A stretch of DNA of 64,000 bases from Apostichopus japonicus (Eukaryota > Echinodermata > Holothuroidea > Aspidochirotida > Stichopodidae). This document shows positions 1 to 11,749 of the stretch, in pieces. The DNA lies in NCBI RefSeq assembly GCF_037975245.1, contig NC_092577.1, forward strand, positions 325,001 through 389,000, written 5' to 3'. The position numbers were made by a program, and so were the translations under genes. Position 1 is the stretch's first letter, and each line of letters opens with the position of its first letter. Under the pieces are notes generated by a model. That model was given only the letters and a program-made list of their open reading frames with translations, was not told the origin of the DNA and searched no databases.

Positions 1-446
1 TAATATCCACAAATGTAATATCCACAAATGTAATACACACAAATGTAATACACACAAATGTAATACACACAAATGTAATATCCACAAATGTAATACACAC
101 AAATGTAATATCCACAAATGTAATACACACAAATGTAATATCCACACATGTAATATCCACAAATGTAATATCCACACATGTAATACACACAAATGTAATA
201 TCCACATATGTAATACACACAAATGTAATACACACAAATGTGATACACACAAATGTAATATCCACAAATGTAATATCCACAAATGTAATATCCACAAATG
301 TAATACACACAAATGTAATATCCACAAATGTAATATCCACAAATGTAATATCCACAAATATAATATACTCAAATGTAATATCCACAAATGTAATACACAC
401 AAATGTAATACATATATGTAATACACATAAATGTAATACACATAAA
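1..446. repeat. 15-bp minisatellite
   Basis: This is a tandem array of 15-bp units. Two unit types alternate irregularly: TAATATCCACAAATG and TAATACACACAAATG. The array starts before the window edge and stops just short of the splice donor of the phosphate-transporter exon, so it occupies the start of that gene's next intron. Open frames through it come from the repeat and are not genes. Confidence 0.95.
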
Positions 447-463
447 TATTGAATGCCAGATAC

Positions 464-776
464 CTGCCATGACCGCTATTTGTCCCAGTACAAGAAGCTG
501 TGGATCTGCATCATATAAACTGATGTCAACAATGTCAGAACTGAGAGTAAGAACAATCGATGGACCAAGTACCACAGCACCAATGGAGACAAAGATGGCT
601 GCGATCACAAACGCCTGCGTATGGGTCAGAGCCTTGGACCCGACTGCGGTGCCAAAGATATTAGCAACACTGTTAGACCCCACTGCAGCAGCTAACATAA
701 ATGATATCATGAAAGCAGACACGATAATCACCAAATTTATGTCGAGGCCGAAGTTGACGGTAGCCACGGTAGCCAT
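464..776 (-). CDS. SLC20/PiT-type sodium-phosphate symporter, first coding exon
   Basis: This exon encodes the N-terminal 104 residues of a PiT-family (SLC20) phosphate transporter, a plasma-membrane protein that imports phosphate with sodium. It starts MATVATVNFGLD, then has a hydrophobic helix, the family signature region in the form GSNSVANIFGTAVGS (near residues 33-47), a second hydrophobic helix, and a segment ending VLGQIAVMAG. The ATG at 776 lies five bases inside an acceptor (CCAG/GTAAC at 782/781), so a non-coding exon should precede it at higher coordinates. The donor GGCAG/GTATCT at 464/463 leaves phase 1. The rest of the gene lies off the left edge. In the SLC20 family the signature usually reads GANDVAN; here the Asp is Ser, which could mark a divergent paralogue. 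The family call is from memory of the motif. Confidence 0.72.
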
Positions 777-837
777 GTTACCTGGTTAGTAAATGAAACA
801 TGATCTCAATCACATACAGATACGCACGCATTTAAAT

Positions 838-918
838 ATATATGTATTTATATATATATATAGGCCTATATATATATATAGGCCTATATATAGGCCTATA
901 TATATATATATATATAAT
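838..918. repeat. TA microsatellite with TAGGCCTA interruptions
   Basis: A TA dinucleotide run is broken by several TAGGCCTA palindromes. It directly abuts the first tyrosine-recombinase fragment, and a similar TA run at 1469-1495 precedes the second. Confidence 0.9.
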
Positions 919-1115
919 TTCCGGCAAGCATTATATGAACAAGGAATTTCGCCAAAACCAGCCGAAATTATACTTGCGGCCTGGAGACCAAGTACCCCAA
1001 AACAATATTTTGTTTACCTATCCAAATGGCTATTGTTTTGTCGCCAAAGGGACCTTAATCCAATGCAAACAGATCTCAAAGAGATCATTAATTTCCAATA
1101 TAAGTTATATTAGTA
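919..1115 (+). pseudogene. DIRS-type tyrosine recombinase fragment, copy 1
   Basis: The translation around 916-1113 contains EQGISPKPAEIILAAWRPST and then an SKWLLFCRQRDLNP stretch. This is the N-terminal part of the tyrosine recombinase found in DIRS/Ngaro-type retrotransposons. It has the usual pattern of a residue string ending in STPKQY, followed by the core-binding region. It breaks off after about 65 codons into unrelated AT-rich DNA. No reverse transcriptase, catalytic residues or termini remain, so it is a dead fragment. About 390 bp to its right nearly the same sequence occurs again. Confidence 0.65.
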
Positions 1116-1504
1116 TAATAAATAAGAAAGGGAACTACATGTTATGTAAGGTGTAATAAATTATGATGATGTGGAAAAGGTTAGAGTTTTAAATTTACAA
1201 ATATTCAGATCTAACAATATAAAGTGTGTCAAAACTATGACATTTTCAGCATCACCAAGTTGAAAACTGCTTTTGGCAACAGCATGTCAATTTCACTAAA
1301 ACATGTACAGACTACTTATTCACTTGGAAGAAATCTCCCAAAATAGTCATCCTTAGGTCACTGCTTCTAGCTCTAGCCAAAACTATTTAAAACTAAAGAA
1401 GCTATGATAGAACCCTATCATATGACATGATGGCATGACAGACCATTTCAACGTGGCACATTAACATTATATATATATATATATATATATATATAGCGTG
1501 TCTA
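1116..1504. other. Spacer between the two recombinase fragments
   Basis: AT-rich DNA with no recognisable gene. It ends in a TA dinucleotide run at about 1469-1495 that borders the second recombinase fragment. Confidence 0.5.
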
Positions 1505-2075
1505 ATTTCCGGCAAGCATTATATGAACAAGGAATTTCGCCAAAACCTATCCAAATGGCTATTGTTTTGTCGCCAAAGGGACCTTAATTCAATGCAAACA
1601 GATCTCAAAGAGATCCTTAGTTTCTTAGTTGAACTCTACGAAGCCGGCCTAGGTTACAGTGGTATTAACACTGCAAGGAGCATGTTATCTTCATTTGTAC
1701 TGATCCCTAAGGACATAGGGAAAAACAATCTAATCGAAAGATTTATGAAAGGCGTTTTTGAGTTAAAAACTCCTCGTCCCCAACGTTGTCATGTTTGGGA
1801 TGTGTCTATGGTTTTCCAATATGTAAAGTCACTTGGAGGAAATGCTGAGTTAACACTAAAGTATCTGACGTACAAGGTGGTTATTTTAGCTGCTATAATT
1901 TCGGCACAAAGGGTGCAAACGCTTCATCTGCTCGATCTGGATTTTATGGACAAAACAGAACAATCATTTGTGTTTTATATTAATGACAAGCTGAAGCAGA
2001 CTCGCCCAGGACATGTAGGGATGCAGATATGTTTTAATAAGTTTTCAGGGGACGAACTTTTGTGCATATATTCTT
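1505..2075 (+). pseudogene. DIRS-type tyrosine recombinase fragment, copy 2
   Basis: This begins with the same sequence as the 919 fragment but lacks the 59 bp equivalent to 960-1018, which shifts the frame. After that it stays open for about 175 codons: SKWLLFCRQRDLN, LYEAGLGYSGINTARSMLSS, RFMKGVF, and ISAQRVQTLHLLDLDFMD. The Arg in QRVQTLH sits where the first catalytic Arg of tyrosine recombinases is expected. The second half of the catalytic domain (H-x-x-R and the Tyr) is absent: the sequence runs into a TA microsatellite at about 2076. Such fragments belong to DIRS/Ngaro retrotransposons, which integrate through a tyrosine recombinase instead of a DDE integrase. Confidence 0.75.
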
Positions 2076-2104
2076 TATGTATATATATATATATATAGGC
2101 TATA

Positions 2105-2905
2105 TTAAGATATTACATTAATTGAAAAGTTAGATTCTTATGGTTTTAACCTGGAGATTAGAAATTGGAATCAAGTTTTTTTAGGGTAGTTGTCAACGTG
2201 TTATAGTAAATGGATTTTAGTCTTCAAGGAATGATATTCTTATTGGTATTACTCAAGTTAGTGTGTTAGGGCCTCTTTATTTATCTATAGATGATACTAA
2301 GGTTTTTTTTATCAGGAACTCAGTTGTGTGGCCGATATTGATAGTTTGCAAAGAAATCTTGCTTGACTACAGGATTGGTCTGATACTTGGCTTTTAAAGC
2401 TCCACGCTGATAAGTTTAAAGTATTGTATGTTCATAGGTGGAGAAAATGTTATAGGCGAATTGTTGATCGTGACTTTCTAAACATATTCAACAACAGGTT
2501 AATAAAGCTAATAGTATCATGGTTCTTATTAGAAGAACACATTCCTATTTAGATGAGTAAAGTTTTAAGTATCCGTTCCAAGCGCTTGTCACACCACATT
2601 AGGGATACGCTGGTTGTGCCTGGTCACCCTACACACACACTGAGTACAACACAACGACTCATACTCGTGGTCGTATCTACAGTTGAGTACAACGACTCAA
2701 ACTCGTGTTCATAGCTAGCGTGGTCATAGTAAAAAGCTGCAGAAGAATTCTATATACTTGATGTCAGGAAATAACGCATTTCTTGTAGAATTGTTAATGT
2801 TTGGCATAGTTTACCAGAGAATGTGGTTTCTTTTGGTTCTGTGTGTCAAGCTGTCAAAGCTATAATTCTGGTTTGGTCAAGATGTTAAGTTCAATTATAA
2901 TGCTG
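2105..2905 (+). pseudogene. CR1-like LINE reverse transcriptase remnant
   Basis: Several frames hold decayed pieces of a non-LTR retrotransposon reverse transcriptase in the right order. Near 2360-2430 is LQDWSDTWLLKLHADKFKVL, the segment after the catalytic motif. Near 2770-2860 is RIVNVWHSLPENVVSF, which matches the C-terminal end of CR1/Jockey-type ORF2 (consensus R-x-V-N-x-W-N-x-L-P-x-x-V-V). Stops and frameshifts are frequent, and no complete domain remains. Confidence 0.6.
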
Positions 2906-3235
2906 ACTCGAACACTCCATTTCTTGCTAGTTATTGAGCCATGATATGATGACCAGTAACTATAGCAACAAGAGGTGGATATTAAGTTATACTTAGAACT
3001 GCATCCACTACCGATCCTAAGGTATCCTAAGGTACAATGTTAATGATAGATGTACCACTGTGTTCTAAACTAAGAGTATTATATAGATAACTGACTGCTC
3101 AATGAAACCACAGTAATAGCATCAACGGACCGCCAAGTTACCGATCGGTAGCAGAGTACACGCAAGGCCATGCCGGGTACAAGCAGAGTACATGCAAGAT
3201 AAGGCCTTAACTTATGCGTATATCCTAGTATATTA
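2906..3235. other. Unassigned spacer
   Basis: Between the LINE remnant and the 10-bp repeat array I see no gene, RNA or repeat that I can support. Confidence 0.4.
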
Positions 3236-3690
3236 TACTATATACCATTATATCCTTGTATATCCTACTATATCCTACTATATCCTTCCATATCATACTA
3301 TATCCTAGTATATTATACTATATCCTATTATACCCTAGTATATCCTACTATATCCTACTATATCCTACTATATCCTTCCATATCATACTATATCCTAGTA
3401 TATCCTACTATATCCTACTATATCCTTCCATATCATACTATATCCTAGTATATCCTACTATATCCTACTATATCCTAGTATATCCTACTATATCCTACTA
3501 TATCCTTCCATATCATACTATATCCTACTATATCTTACTATATCCTTCCATATCATACTATATCCTAGCATATCCTAGTATATCCTACTATATCCTAGTA
3601 TATCCTACTATATCCTAGTATATCCTACCATATCCTACTATATCCTAGTATATCATACTATATCCTATTATACCCTAGTAAATCCTAGTA
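3236..3690. repeat. 10-bp minisatellite
   Basis: Tandem units of 10 bp, mainly TATCCTACTA with TATCCTAGTA and TATCCTTCCA variants, about 45 copies. The 120-residue open frame through it is a repeat artefact. Confidence 0.95.
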
Positions 3691-3975
3691 ATACTGTTGT
3701 TATTATATTCTCCTTGTATATTAGATTAAGTCCAAAAAAGAATGAGAAAATGATATCGAAGAAAAACTGGTGATGCTTTAATACTTACCAAGTCACTGCA
3801 GCTTTCTTTACGGGAATAATTAGCGTGCTTTCTAGCAGCTACTAGTTATACTACCGTCTTCTATTGCATAGATGCCATACGGTACTATATAGTACCAGTA
3901 ACTGTGCTGTTAACAGACCGATCTATTGGAAAGAAAAGATCACCGCTGAGTCAAATGATAATTTTACTGATGTTA

Positions 3976-4477
<502 letters not shown>

Positions 4478-4951
4478 ATGACGTTTTTTTTTCTGATGTT
4501 GAAGCCGAATGGTGACGTGGTTTTTAGATTTACTTCCCAGAAATTGTCCTTTTCTGTATCTGTCTGTCCAAGAATAGTTTGGTTGGTTGATCCTTTTTGT
4601 TTTGATCGCCGATCTATGTTGAGGCATTCTCATTCTTAGCGTGATTTTCGACTCTACAACGTTTTGTAAGTTGCAAATATTACAGTAGATTAGGTACATA
4701 ACTTTTTTAGATAAACAGTATACTTTCTGCCGGATTCGGAACGTGTGTGTAGTTTGGTTGCTTTGAAAGGTCCCAGTACAATCGACAAATAAACACGGCT
4801 TGCTATTTTGTGTACAGGACGATGATCCTGTAACGATAAAGGCTACAAAACGTACGTAAACATTTTTAGTTTCTTGATTAACTTTTGGTACCAGTAACTT
4901 CACAACGTGAATACAGTCATCTGCAAACATATTGCAACAGTGTCGGGTCAT
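4478..4951 (-). pseudogene. Penelope-like element, GIY-YIG endonuclease remnant
   Basis: The minus-strand translation carries THTFRIRQKVYCLSKKVMYL, then [20 protein letters not shown], then [12 protein letters not shown]. This order (V-x-Y-L-I-x-C-x-x-C-x-x-x-Y-V-G-x-T, then L-R-x-R-M-x-x-H) is that of the GIY-YIG domain at the C-terminus of Penelope-like retroelements. Here the expected Y-V-G-E-T reads NVVES, so the nuclease motif is degenerate. The open frame then runs into TA repeats, and the upstream reverse transcriptase is missing. It is a 5'-truncated, inactive copy. Confidence 0.6.
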
Positions 4952-5012
4952 ATGGCTCTATGACACTCCCTCTTGACTAGGAAAGCATGAAATGTAAAGG
5001 ATTATCTGATGA

Positions 5013-5140
5013 TGTCTGTAGAATCCATATCCTATGTGTGTGAAGTGCAGAGTAGACTTATAGCTGTCTGTATAATCCATATCCTATGTGTGTGAGTGCA
5101 GAGTAGACTTATAGCTGTCTGTACAATCCATAACCTATGT
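5013..5140. repeat. 51-bp tandem repeat, about 2.5 copies
   Basis: The segment beginning GTCTGTAGAATCCATATCC recurs at 5014, 5066 and 5117 with minor changes. Confidence 0.85.
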
Positions 5141-6059
5141 TAGTGTTTTGAAATAAACGGAAATATTTTATGCTCTAATTTCAATTGAATCTTTCATGCT
5201 TTCCTTTAATCCATTAAAAATAGGAATTTGCACCAAATTAATTATCGGTCTTGCACTCAAAATAGCCTGAAAGATAAAAAATATGGGTCAGCTATGGTCA
5301 AACTTTCGCCCTACTTTAACCTGCAATACAAGACCGCCCTTGACTAAATCAGCTGTATAGCCCTCGTAACATTTGCAGGGAATAAGTAGATAAAATGAGG
5401 CATCCAGAAAATACATCTCAGTAAGTCAGCTTACGTTCATTTGTTTGTGTGTGTGTGTTACTGTGCGCTGTTTGGACGTCTCATGACAGATAGAATGGCT
5501 CAAAGTATTCATGATGTTGTGTAATGAAATTACAATACTGTATTATTATTGGAAAACCTGTGTTCACTAATTCCACTGTTCCGGATGTGATAATGTTCTT
5601 ACTAGGTACCACATTTGATTTCGGCTAGCTAAAGGTAGAGAGAGGTAGCTAAGCTGCCCTTTAGAACAATTATATGGATGACCACGAAGGATGACTACGA
5701 AGCCTGCAGACTAAATAGAAATGAAATGATTGATGTTAGAATGCTTTATTCTCTCCACCTCAATCAGTATACACAATCACAAATACAATCAAAGTCAAGT
5801 ATGTAACTTCAGAGAAATTCCAGTCTGACAGAGTGCTTTGCCAAGTTTCAAAAACCATTTTCAAAACAGCAGACTTGCAGTGGAATGTTACTTACAGAGG
5901 TATACCAGCAGAGCGTTAATGTACTCAGGCTAAGTATTTTTACATCATCATCATAACAACAACAAGAAAAAAAATAGACAACATCGAACACAGAAACGAG
6001 AGAATCCACTCTTAAAAAATACAAATGACTAAACAATAATAAAAAAAACAACATGACAA
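5141..6059. other. Unassigned spacer
   Basis: No gene or RNA is recognised. A short TG run near 5445 and poly-A stretches near 5970-6050 are the only structure I see. Confidence 0.4.
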
Positions 6060-7860
6060 GAGCACTACAATGTATGAAGCCTTATATTGCAAAATGGTTC
6101 CGAAAAAAAGTGTTTTCATAAGTTGTTTATAAACCATTAATGATGGTGCTGTACTTACGTAATTTGGTAATGTATTCCAGAGATAACGTGCGAAGTAACA
6201 CCCGAACGTCATTAGGACGCAGTTGCCAGCTCCAGGCGGACCTCTACAGACTGCCAACTGTTCCTCCGTCGGGTACATTAGGTAATCTACACTGGCCCGG
6301 CAAGTACCGGACGACTGACCCAGGGGGCTGAGTTAGCGAGGAGCAGTCCCAAGTATAATATTGTATATGATAACAAGAGACTTGAATTCAATCCGTGCGG
6401 AGCCAGGTAACTAGTGAAGATCAATCAATATGGGAGTGATGTGCTCGTGGTATCTGGTTCGAGTGACAATGCGTGCTGCCGAGTTTTGAATCAATTGAAG
6501 ACGTGCAAATTGATGGCCCTTAATTCCATCGAGTAAACGATTACAACAGGTTTGATTTAACAAATGCACGAATCAATCTTTCTGTGCTGTCCGGTGCTTT
6601 CGGTGCTTCCGGTGCTGTCTAGATACTAACGAATCAAATATCAAATATAAAAAATCGATATGCACTCCTAAATCTCAAACAATGGAGACAGGTTTAACAT
6701 GAGTGATACTGACTTTGAAAATTATCATGATTTCTGTTTGATCCATTCTGAATTTACTGTGGAAATAAATCACTTCTGTGTTGCTATAGTTTAGTACTAA
6801 TCGATTTTCTGCCATCCACACAAGACTATTATCAATGCAAGTTTAGGAATGAATGTCCAGTCATCAAGATTTGCATACGAAAAATAATGTTGCGTTTATT
6901 TTCGGCGAAAGCATAACCTGAAGATCATCGGCTACAATAACATCTTCAAGTGGAGATGTATGTAAGGTATAAAGAATAGGCCCAATGACACTTCCCTGGG
7001 GAACACCGCAAAATAATGGTACGCCGCAGGCGCGGCGAAACGGGAAAATTATTGGGGGGGGGGGGGGGGATAATGTGTGGAGACTATCTAAGCGGAGCGC
7101 CACCATCGGTTGGAGCGGAGCGTACAAATAAATTTTGGGTTTTTCAAACCCCCAGATGGCCTGAAACGGCACTTCCCGAGTGTTTTATGCTGTGAATACC
7201 TAGCCCAGAATATGGGTCTCAAGCCTGCAATTTCTCAGATTGCACGTAAAAATCTGTAAAAACATTGTAATTTGTATATTCGATGGTGTTTTAAGAGAGT
7301 AGCTATTACTCGTAGTGTACTCGCAAAGACGTTTTTGAGTGTAGTAAACTAGTACTACTTGCAATTAAATGCAATAATTAAATAAATGTCATAAGAAAAA
7401 ACAGAAAGCATTTCTTAATGTCAACAAATGGGTAATTCCAAAACCATGTGCAGTTGCCAACAAATTTCTATGAACCAAGCACTGTCACGAATGCATGTAC
7501 CCTATACAATACAGGTGAAATGCTAATATTGTGTTTTTGTTCGTTTAATAATTGATTAAAATAAAATGGGCAGATGCACGTTTCGGAGCCTTGGTAAATA
7601 TTTGGGGGGGGGGGCTTATCATGCATTTGCCCCCTCAACTTTTTCATTGGGGGCTGAGCCCCCCCCCCCCTCCCAAGCCCCCCGGTTCCGCCGCCACTGG
7701 TACGCCGTCCGAGCTATGTCTGCTCGATGATATGACTCGAACCACTTTGGAGCAACACCGTTTATACCGAACCTTACTTAAAGTTCTGAGTGCTTCAGCC
7801 TTACTAATTAGTTCTATAGATTTGACTCACTGCTTAGAGTATCATCTGGAAACATAAGAA
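6060..7860 (-). mobile_element. CR1-like LINE remnant, split by a hAT-type insertion
   Basis: Read on the minus strand, 7860 to 7708 gives VRFGINGVAPKWFESY, a reverse-transcriptase segment (consensus F-G-I-x-G-x-A-L-x-W-F-x-S-Y-L). After a 673-bp insertion (7027-7699), 7018 downward gives [20 protein letters not shown], the next conserved RT block. It is followed by VADDLQV, a degenerate form of the catalytic Y/F-A-D-D. Near 6180-6100, FARYLWNTLPNYVSTAPSLM matches the C-terminal tail of LINE ORF2. Stops interrupt the frame, so it is inactive. The domain order runs across the insertion, which shows that the LINE was there first. Confidence 0.7.
7027..7699. mobile_element. Non-autonomous hAT-type element, 673 bp
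   Basis: The element begins CAGGCGCGGCGAAAC and ends GGTTCCGCCGCCACTG, which are imperfect terminal inverted repeats. It is flanked by an exact 8-bp direct repeat, GTACGCCG, at 7019-7026 and 7700-7707. An 8-bp target duplication with CAG-type ends is the hallmark of the hAT superfamily. It has no transposase frame and includes G- and C-homopolymer runs near 7053 and 7660. Its internal segment near 7080-7110 (ACTATCTAAGCGGAGCGCCA) resembles one in the element at 60336-60628, so the two are probably related. Confidence 0.8.
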
Positions 7861-7999
7861 CAGTTGCACAAATGAATAATAAACCACTTTATGAAATGCT
7901 TATTTGACCTACAATCCATGATTGTAACTCCTGGTCATCAATGACAAAGAAGATCTAAAACTGAAAGACAAAGAAAGTAAGTTCTGCTTAAGTTTAGTT

Positions 8000-8240
8000 T
8001 AGTAGAAAAAAGGATCAGGAGGGACACTTAAGTCCCCATCAAGGACCCTATAGAGAGGGAAAAAAGACTGAAGACACAAACACTCAGATCCGATTACAAT
8101 GCTTAAAGTGCTTGTCCAAAGCATTCTTAAACCCATTCACACTACTTGCAAGTAGGCCTACAACTTTCTCAGGCAAACCATTCCACTCATTCACAACCCT
8201 ATTAGAAAAAAAGTTATGCAGAATATTAATCCTACTATGC
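8000..8240 (-). pseudogene. LINE 3'-end remnant
   Basis: The minus-strand translation contains RINILHNFFSNRVVNEWNGL and then PEKVVGLLASSVNGFKNALD, the typical C-terminal tail of a CR1/Jockey-type ORF2 polyprotein, followed by a stop near 8084. The open frame extends upstream to about 8524, but that part is not recognisable. It is a second, separate LINE insertion from the one at 6060-7860. Confidence 0.65.
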
Positions 8241-8524
8241 GACTTTTGGAGGATTAATATTCGGCATAACATTTTGCTTAACAACTGAAATGCCCTATAT
8301 AAGCATATAATCATTATATAAACATATGAAAGCCTATAGCCTAGCCCATAGCCTATTAATGCTGGATAGAAAGTAAAGTCCCTGTAGAGTTGACTTCTAT
8401 ACTGATCAAAATTCAATATATGCACTATAGCTGAAGGTTTAGTCGGTGAGTACTTATTATACGTCAATACCGCACATTCGATTGAATTGAACGCTAATGC
8501 ACATTCGATTGAGCGGTACTGCAC

Positions 8525-10799
8525 ATACTATTTAACGGTACGACCTCTTAATAAAATACTTAATACATAAAAACTACGCTAAAAATAATCTTAAAAGTTC
8601 CCTACATACCTTACATTTGTTACACTGGGAGGAGGCTTCAGCCCTGGCAGAGGGAGGGGGACCCCTTGTTTAGGAACCTGGTGGATAGAGGACTTGTGAG
8701 TAAAACCATTGGAATTGTCCTCCTCTGGGGAACAGTCCAGTCACCGGGAACTATTTTTTATTTTTACTTTTTTCTTAGCTTAAGGGTACATCACGGCAGG
8801 GTGGGTTTGCCAGGTCGGGGGCAACCTCCCATTATTCTTCCTAAGTAGCTCCTTTCTCTCTTAAAGCTTCCAAGTTTTTGTACTGCTTGTCTTCAACCTC
8901 ATTTGTTACTTTAAATTGCTCATTGTCTGTTTTTCATCATCCAAAACAAAACAAGAAGTTCCAATTTTCTTGCAGGAGCCGTGCCTTGTACAGCTAGAAC
9001 AGGTCTGTCACTCTGACCATGCATAATCAACAGTTGGTGAATTTGGTGGTGTAAAATAAGTTTGTTAATAATCCTAGTTTATAGTATACCATTCAAGCTA
9101 AAGTGTATAAACACTTTTGCCAGATTGGTGAATTTTAACTTTAAAGGTGCATCAAATCATTGCTGTTGTTCCTTCTTCATTCGGAAACAATGTGATGATG
9201 GACGTGATGGATTACCCTACGGCAATTCGTAGAACAGGCTTCCAAGGTTTTATTTCTGATTTTGTGTGAACGAGACTGCATTATTAAAGATAGATATGTT
9301 CCTATACGTCTATGTCAACACCTTTGCTCGACAAAAATTTGCTTGTCCAGACAAAAAGTCTAGAATTTCCCATGACTCACTATTTTAAGCGTATGGATGC
9401 TGAAATCGCACTAAATAAGCAAAAATTTGAAGCGAATCATCCATTTCTGCTCGTATAATCCGTCGAAATTTCATTTTAAAACTAGAGATATTTTGAGATT
9501 ATGTCAAGATTTGTGATACTATGTCGAAAATAGGGAGCTACAACGTCGCAATCTCGACATAAAACGCCGGAATCTTATTTTAAGAATAACAACTTTGGGT
9601 TGAAAAACTTGAAACTGCAAAATTACGAAAGAAAATGTCAAAATACTGAGCTTGATAAATGACTGTGAATTTCCTACATAAGACATTTTGAGAGGAAAAG
9701 CCGACACATTTGAAGGTAGTATAACGTAGATATTTTGACATAAAGTGTCATTGATTTTTAACGCTAAACCGTACCACTTTGAAATGAGATGCAGAATTAT
9801 TTTATATAAAATATCAAGATTTCGAGATAAAACATGAAAATATGATCGACATAACGCGCTACATCGCCATGATGATGATGAAAAATCACATCTTCCAAAT
9901 AAATTAAAATTTCGAGACTTTGTCGAAATTTTTAGATAAAACGTAAACAATTCAAATATTTGAGATAAGATTTATGCCAACCCCAGACAAAAGCAGCTCA
10001 ATTTGGACAGTAACTTTTATTATAAACTGGTTCATTCTTGGGACAATTAACGGGTCATTGAAAAACCGTGATATGCTTGGATATTTTGCTGTGGAAGCTC
10101 ATGTACAGATAGTGCAAAATCCTTCCTGACAAACAGGGCGACCATATTTCTACTGGAAAGCCTGTGTGAACCATCACTCTAACTGGATGTTAGAAGTTCC
10201 CGAATCCCAACAACTGTTTTCTTCTGAAAAACATCGTGATTTTCCCTTACCCGGCAATACTTTCCCGACAACTGTCACTTTGGACCACCGCGGAAAATAA
10301 TATCAGGGGAGTGCTACACACCCCTCCCTATGGTGACGTTTCTCATTGCCCCCTCCTAAATACCCTTCCTCCCTCCCTATAGTAACGTTTCTGATCACCC
10401 CTCCTCCCTATAGTAATGTGTCTGATCGCCATGATAAGAGTTTAGAAGTTCCCAACAACTATTTTCCAAGAAACATGATTTTCACAAACCGCTGATTTCG
10501 CCTCTTTGCGTATCATTAAAACTGTGATTTTTTAACAATCAAGGGTTTGTCAACTGATAATTTATGGTCAATGGCAACAACGGGTCAATCCGTATCGTAA
10601 CGCTATGTATAAAACACATTGTAGCCGTACAATTGAGGTTATTCTGCTAATAAAATTGTCAGGCTTTTCATGTCAAATGACCTTTGACCTCCACAGAATA
10701 GGTTTATACTCTTGGCCCCAGGTTTTAATGTAGTATACTGTACCTAACACTTACCTAACGCTGGCCTTAGCGTGAAACTCGGAGTTGTGAGTTATTAGC
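8525..10799. other. Non-genic stretch with degenerate repeats
   Basis: I recognise no gene. From about 9480 to 9960, sequences like ATTTCGAGATAAAACAT recur in diverged form, suggesting an old, decayed tandem repeat. At 10320-10430 a segment containing CCTCCCTATAGTAACGTTTC appears about three times in imperfect form. Confidence 0.45.
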
Positions 10800-10804
10800 C
10801 CATG

Positions 10805-10970
10805 TCATCGATACAGTAACTGGATGGACGGACAGATGGATGGACGGCTGGACGGTAGAACGGACAGATGGATGAATGGGCGGACAGATGGTTGGATGGA
10901 CGGGGATGGACAGATGGCTGGATGGATTGACCGAATGACGGATGGATGGACGGACGGATGAACGGACGCT
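10805..10970. repeat. Degenerate GGAT/GGAC tetranucleotide repeat
   Basis: Units such as GGATGGACGGACAGATGGAT repeat with many substitutions over about 165 bp. A short GGAT run recurs near 11125. Confidence 0.85.
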
Positions 10971-11372
10971 TTGGCCTATTTGCGTGTCATTGAAACAGTG
11001 ACTTTAAGCACATCTTCGGTGTACATTTGGGTTTATTCTGCTAATCAAGTTGTCAGACTGTTTATGTCAAATGACCCTTGAACTCAGAATAGATCATACT
11101 CTTGGCCCCAGGTTTTTGTGTTATGGATGGATGGATGAATATTGCCTATAGCAAGGACTCGATATGGTGAATAGGCCTAGATTGCTATCTGGAAATTTCG
11201 ACTGGCAAATAGTTAATGTCCCTTCTGTTCCACCGTAGTCTTTAATCAGAAGCAGCTTCCATTTCATTGAAATGAGTTGACATTCCCAATCTAGCTAGAT
11301 CTGCATGAGGGATATTTATATTGAAAATCTCAAATCCATATTTTTATACACACATTTTGTTCTTATAGTTTC

Positions 11373-11747
11373 TTGTTTCCTCTTATACACATTCTAACAT
11401 ACAGTAGTTGCATTAAACCAGACCCGTCAACTCTCCCGGTTTTACCGCGGGAGACTCCCGGATTTTACCCGAATCTCCCGGTTTCATATTCTATTCTCCC
11501 AGTTTTTTTATGTTTCATCACTTGCGACATTTCTGAAAATAGCAAACAATTAGTCCTATGCTTAGTAATTCCCCACAGTAACACTGAACAGGAAAGGCTA
11601 TTCAGTGTAGTTCGCATGAACAAGACAGTCAGTCAGTCAAGTCTCAAGCTTGATGAGACTCTATCTAGCATACTAGCCATGAAGTCACATTACCCAGAGT
11701 CCACTATTCCCTGTTTCAAATGGAAGCCTACTAAAGAAACCCTGTAG
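11373..11747 (+). pseudogene. hAT transposase C-terminal (dimerisation) remnant
   Basis: The last 66 residues of this open frame read LCLVIPHSNTEQERLFSVVR, then MNKTVSQSSLKLDETLSSIL, then AMKSHYPE. This matches the C-terminal dimerisation region of hAT-family transposases (consensus P-x-S-N-A-x-x-E-R-x-F-S, then L-x-x-x-L-x-x-x-L). It is the only transposase part left; the DDE catalytic core and BED zinc finger are not present. The upstream residues come from a CTCCCGG-rich segment and are probably not coding. It could be a fragment of a domesticated hAT-derived gene, but I see no exon structure to support that. Confidence 0.55.
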
Positions 11748-11749
11748 AA

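Noticed and set aside
240-452. Open frame in the first 450 bases
   Set aside because: Repeat artefact of the 15-bp minisatellite.
3256-3618. 120-codon open frame
   Set aside because: Repeat artefact of the 10-bp minisatellite.
9519-9950. 143-codon minus-strand open frame
   Set aside because: Composition follows a degenerate AT-rich repeat; no recognisable domain.
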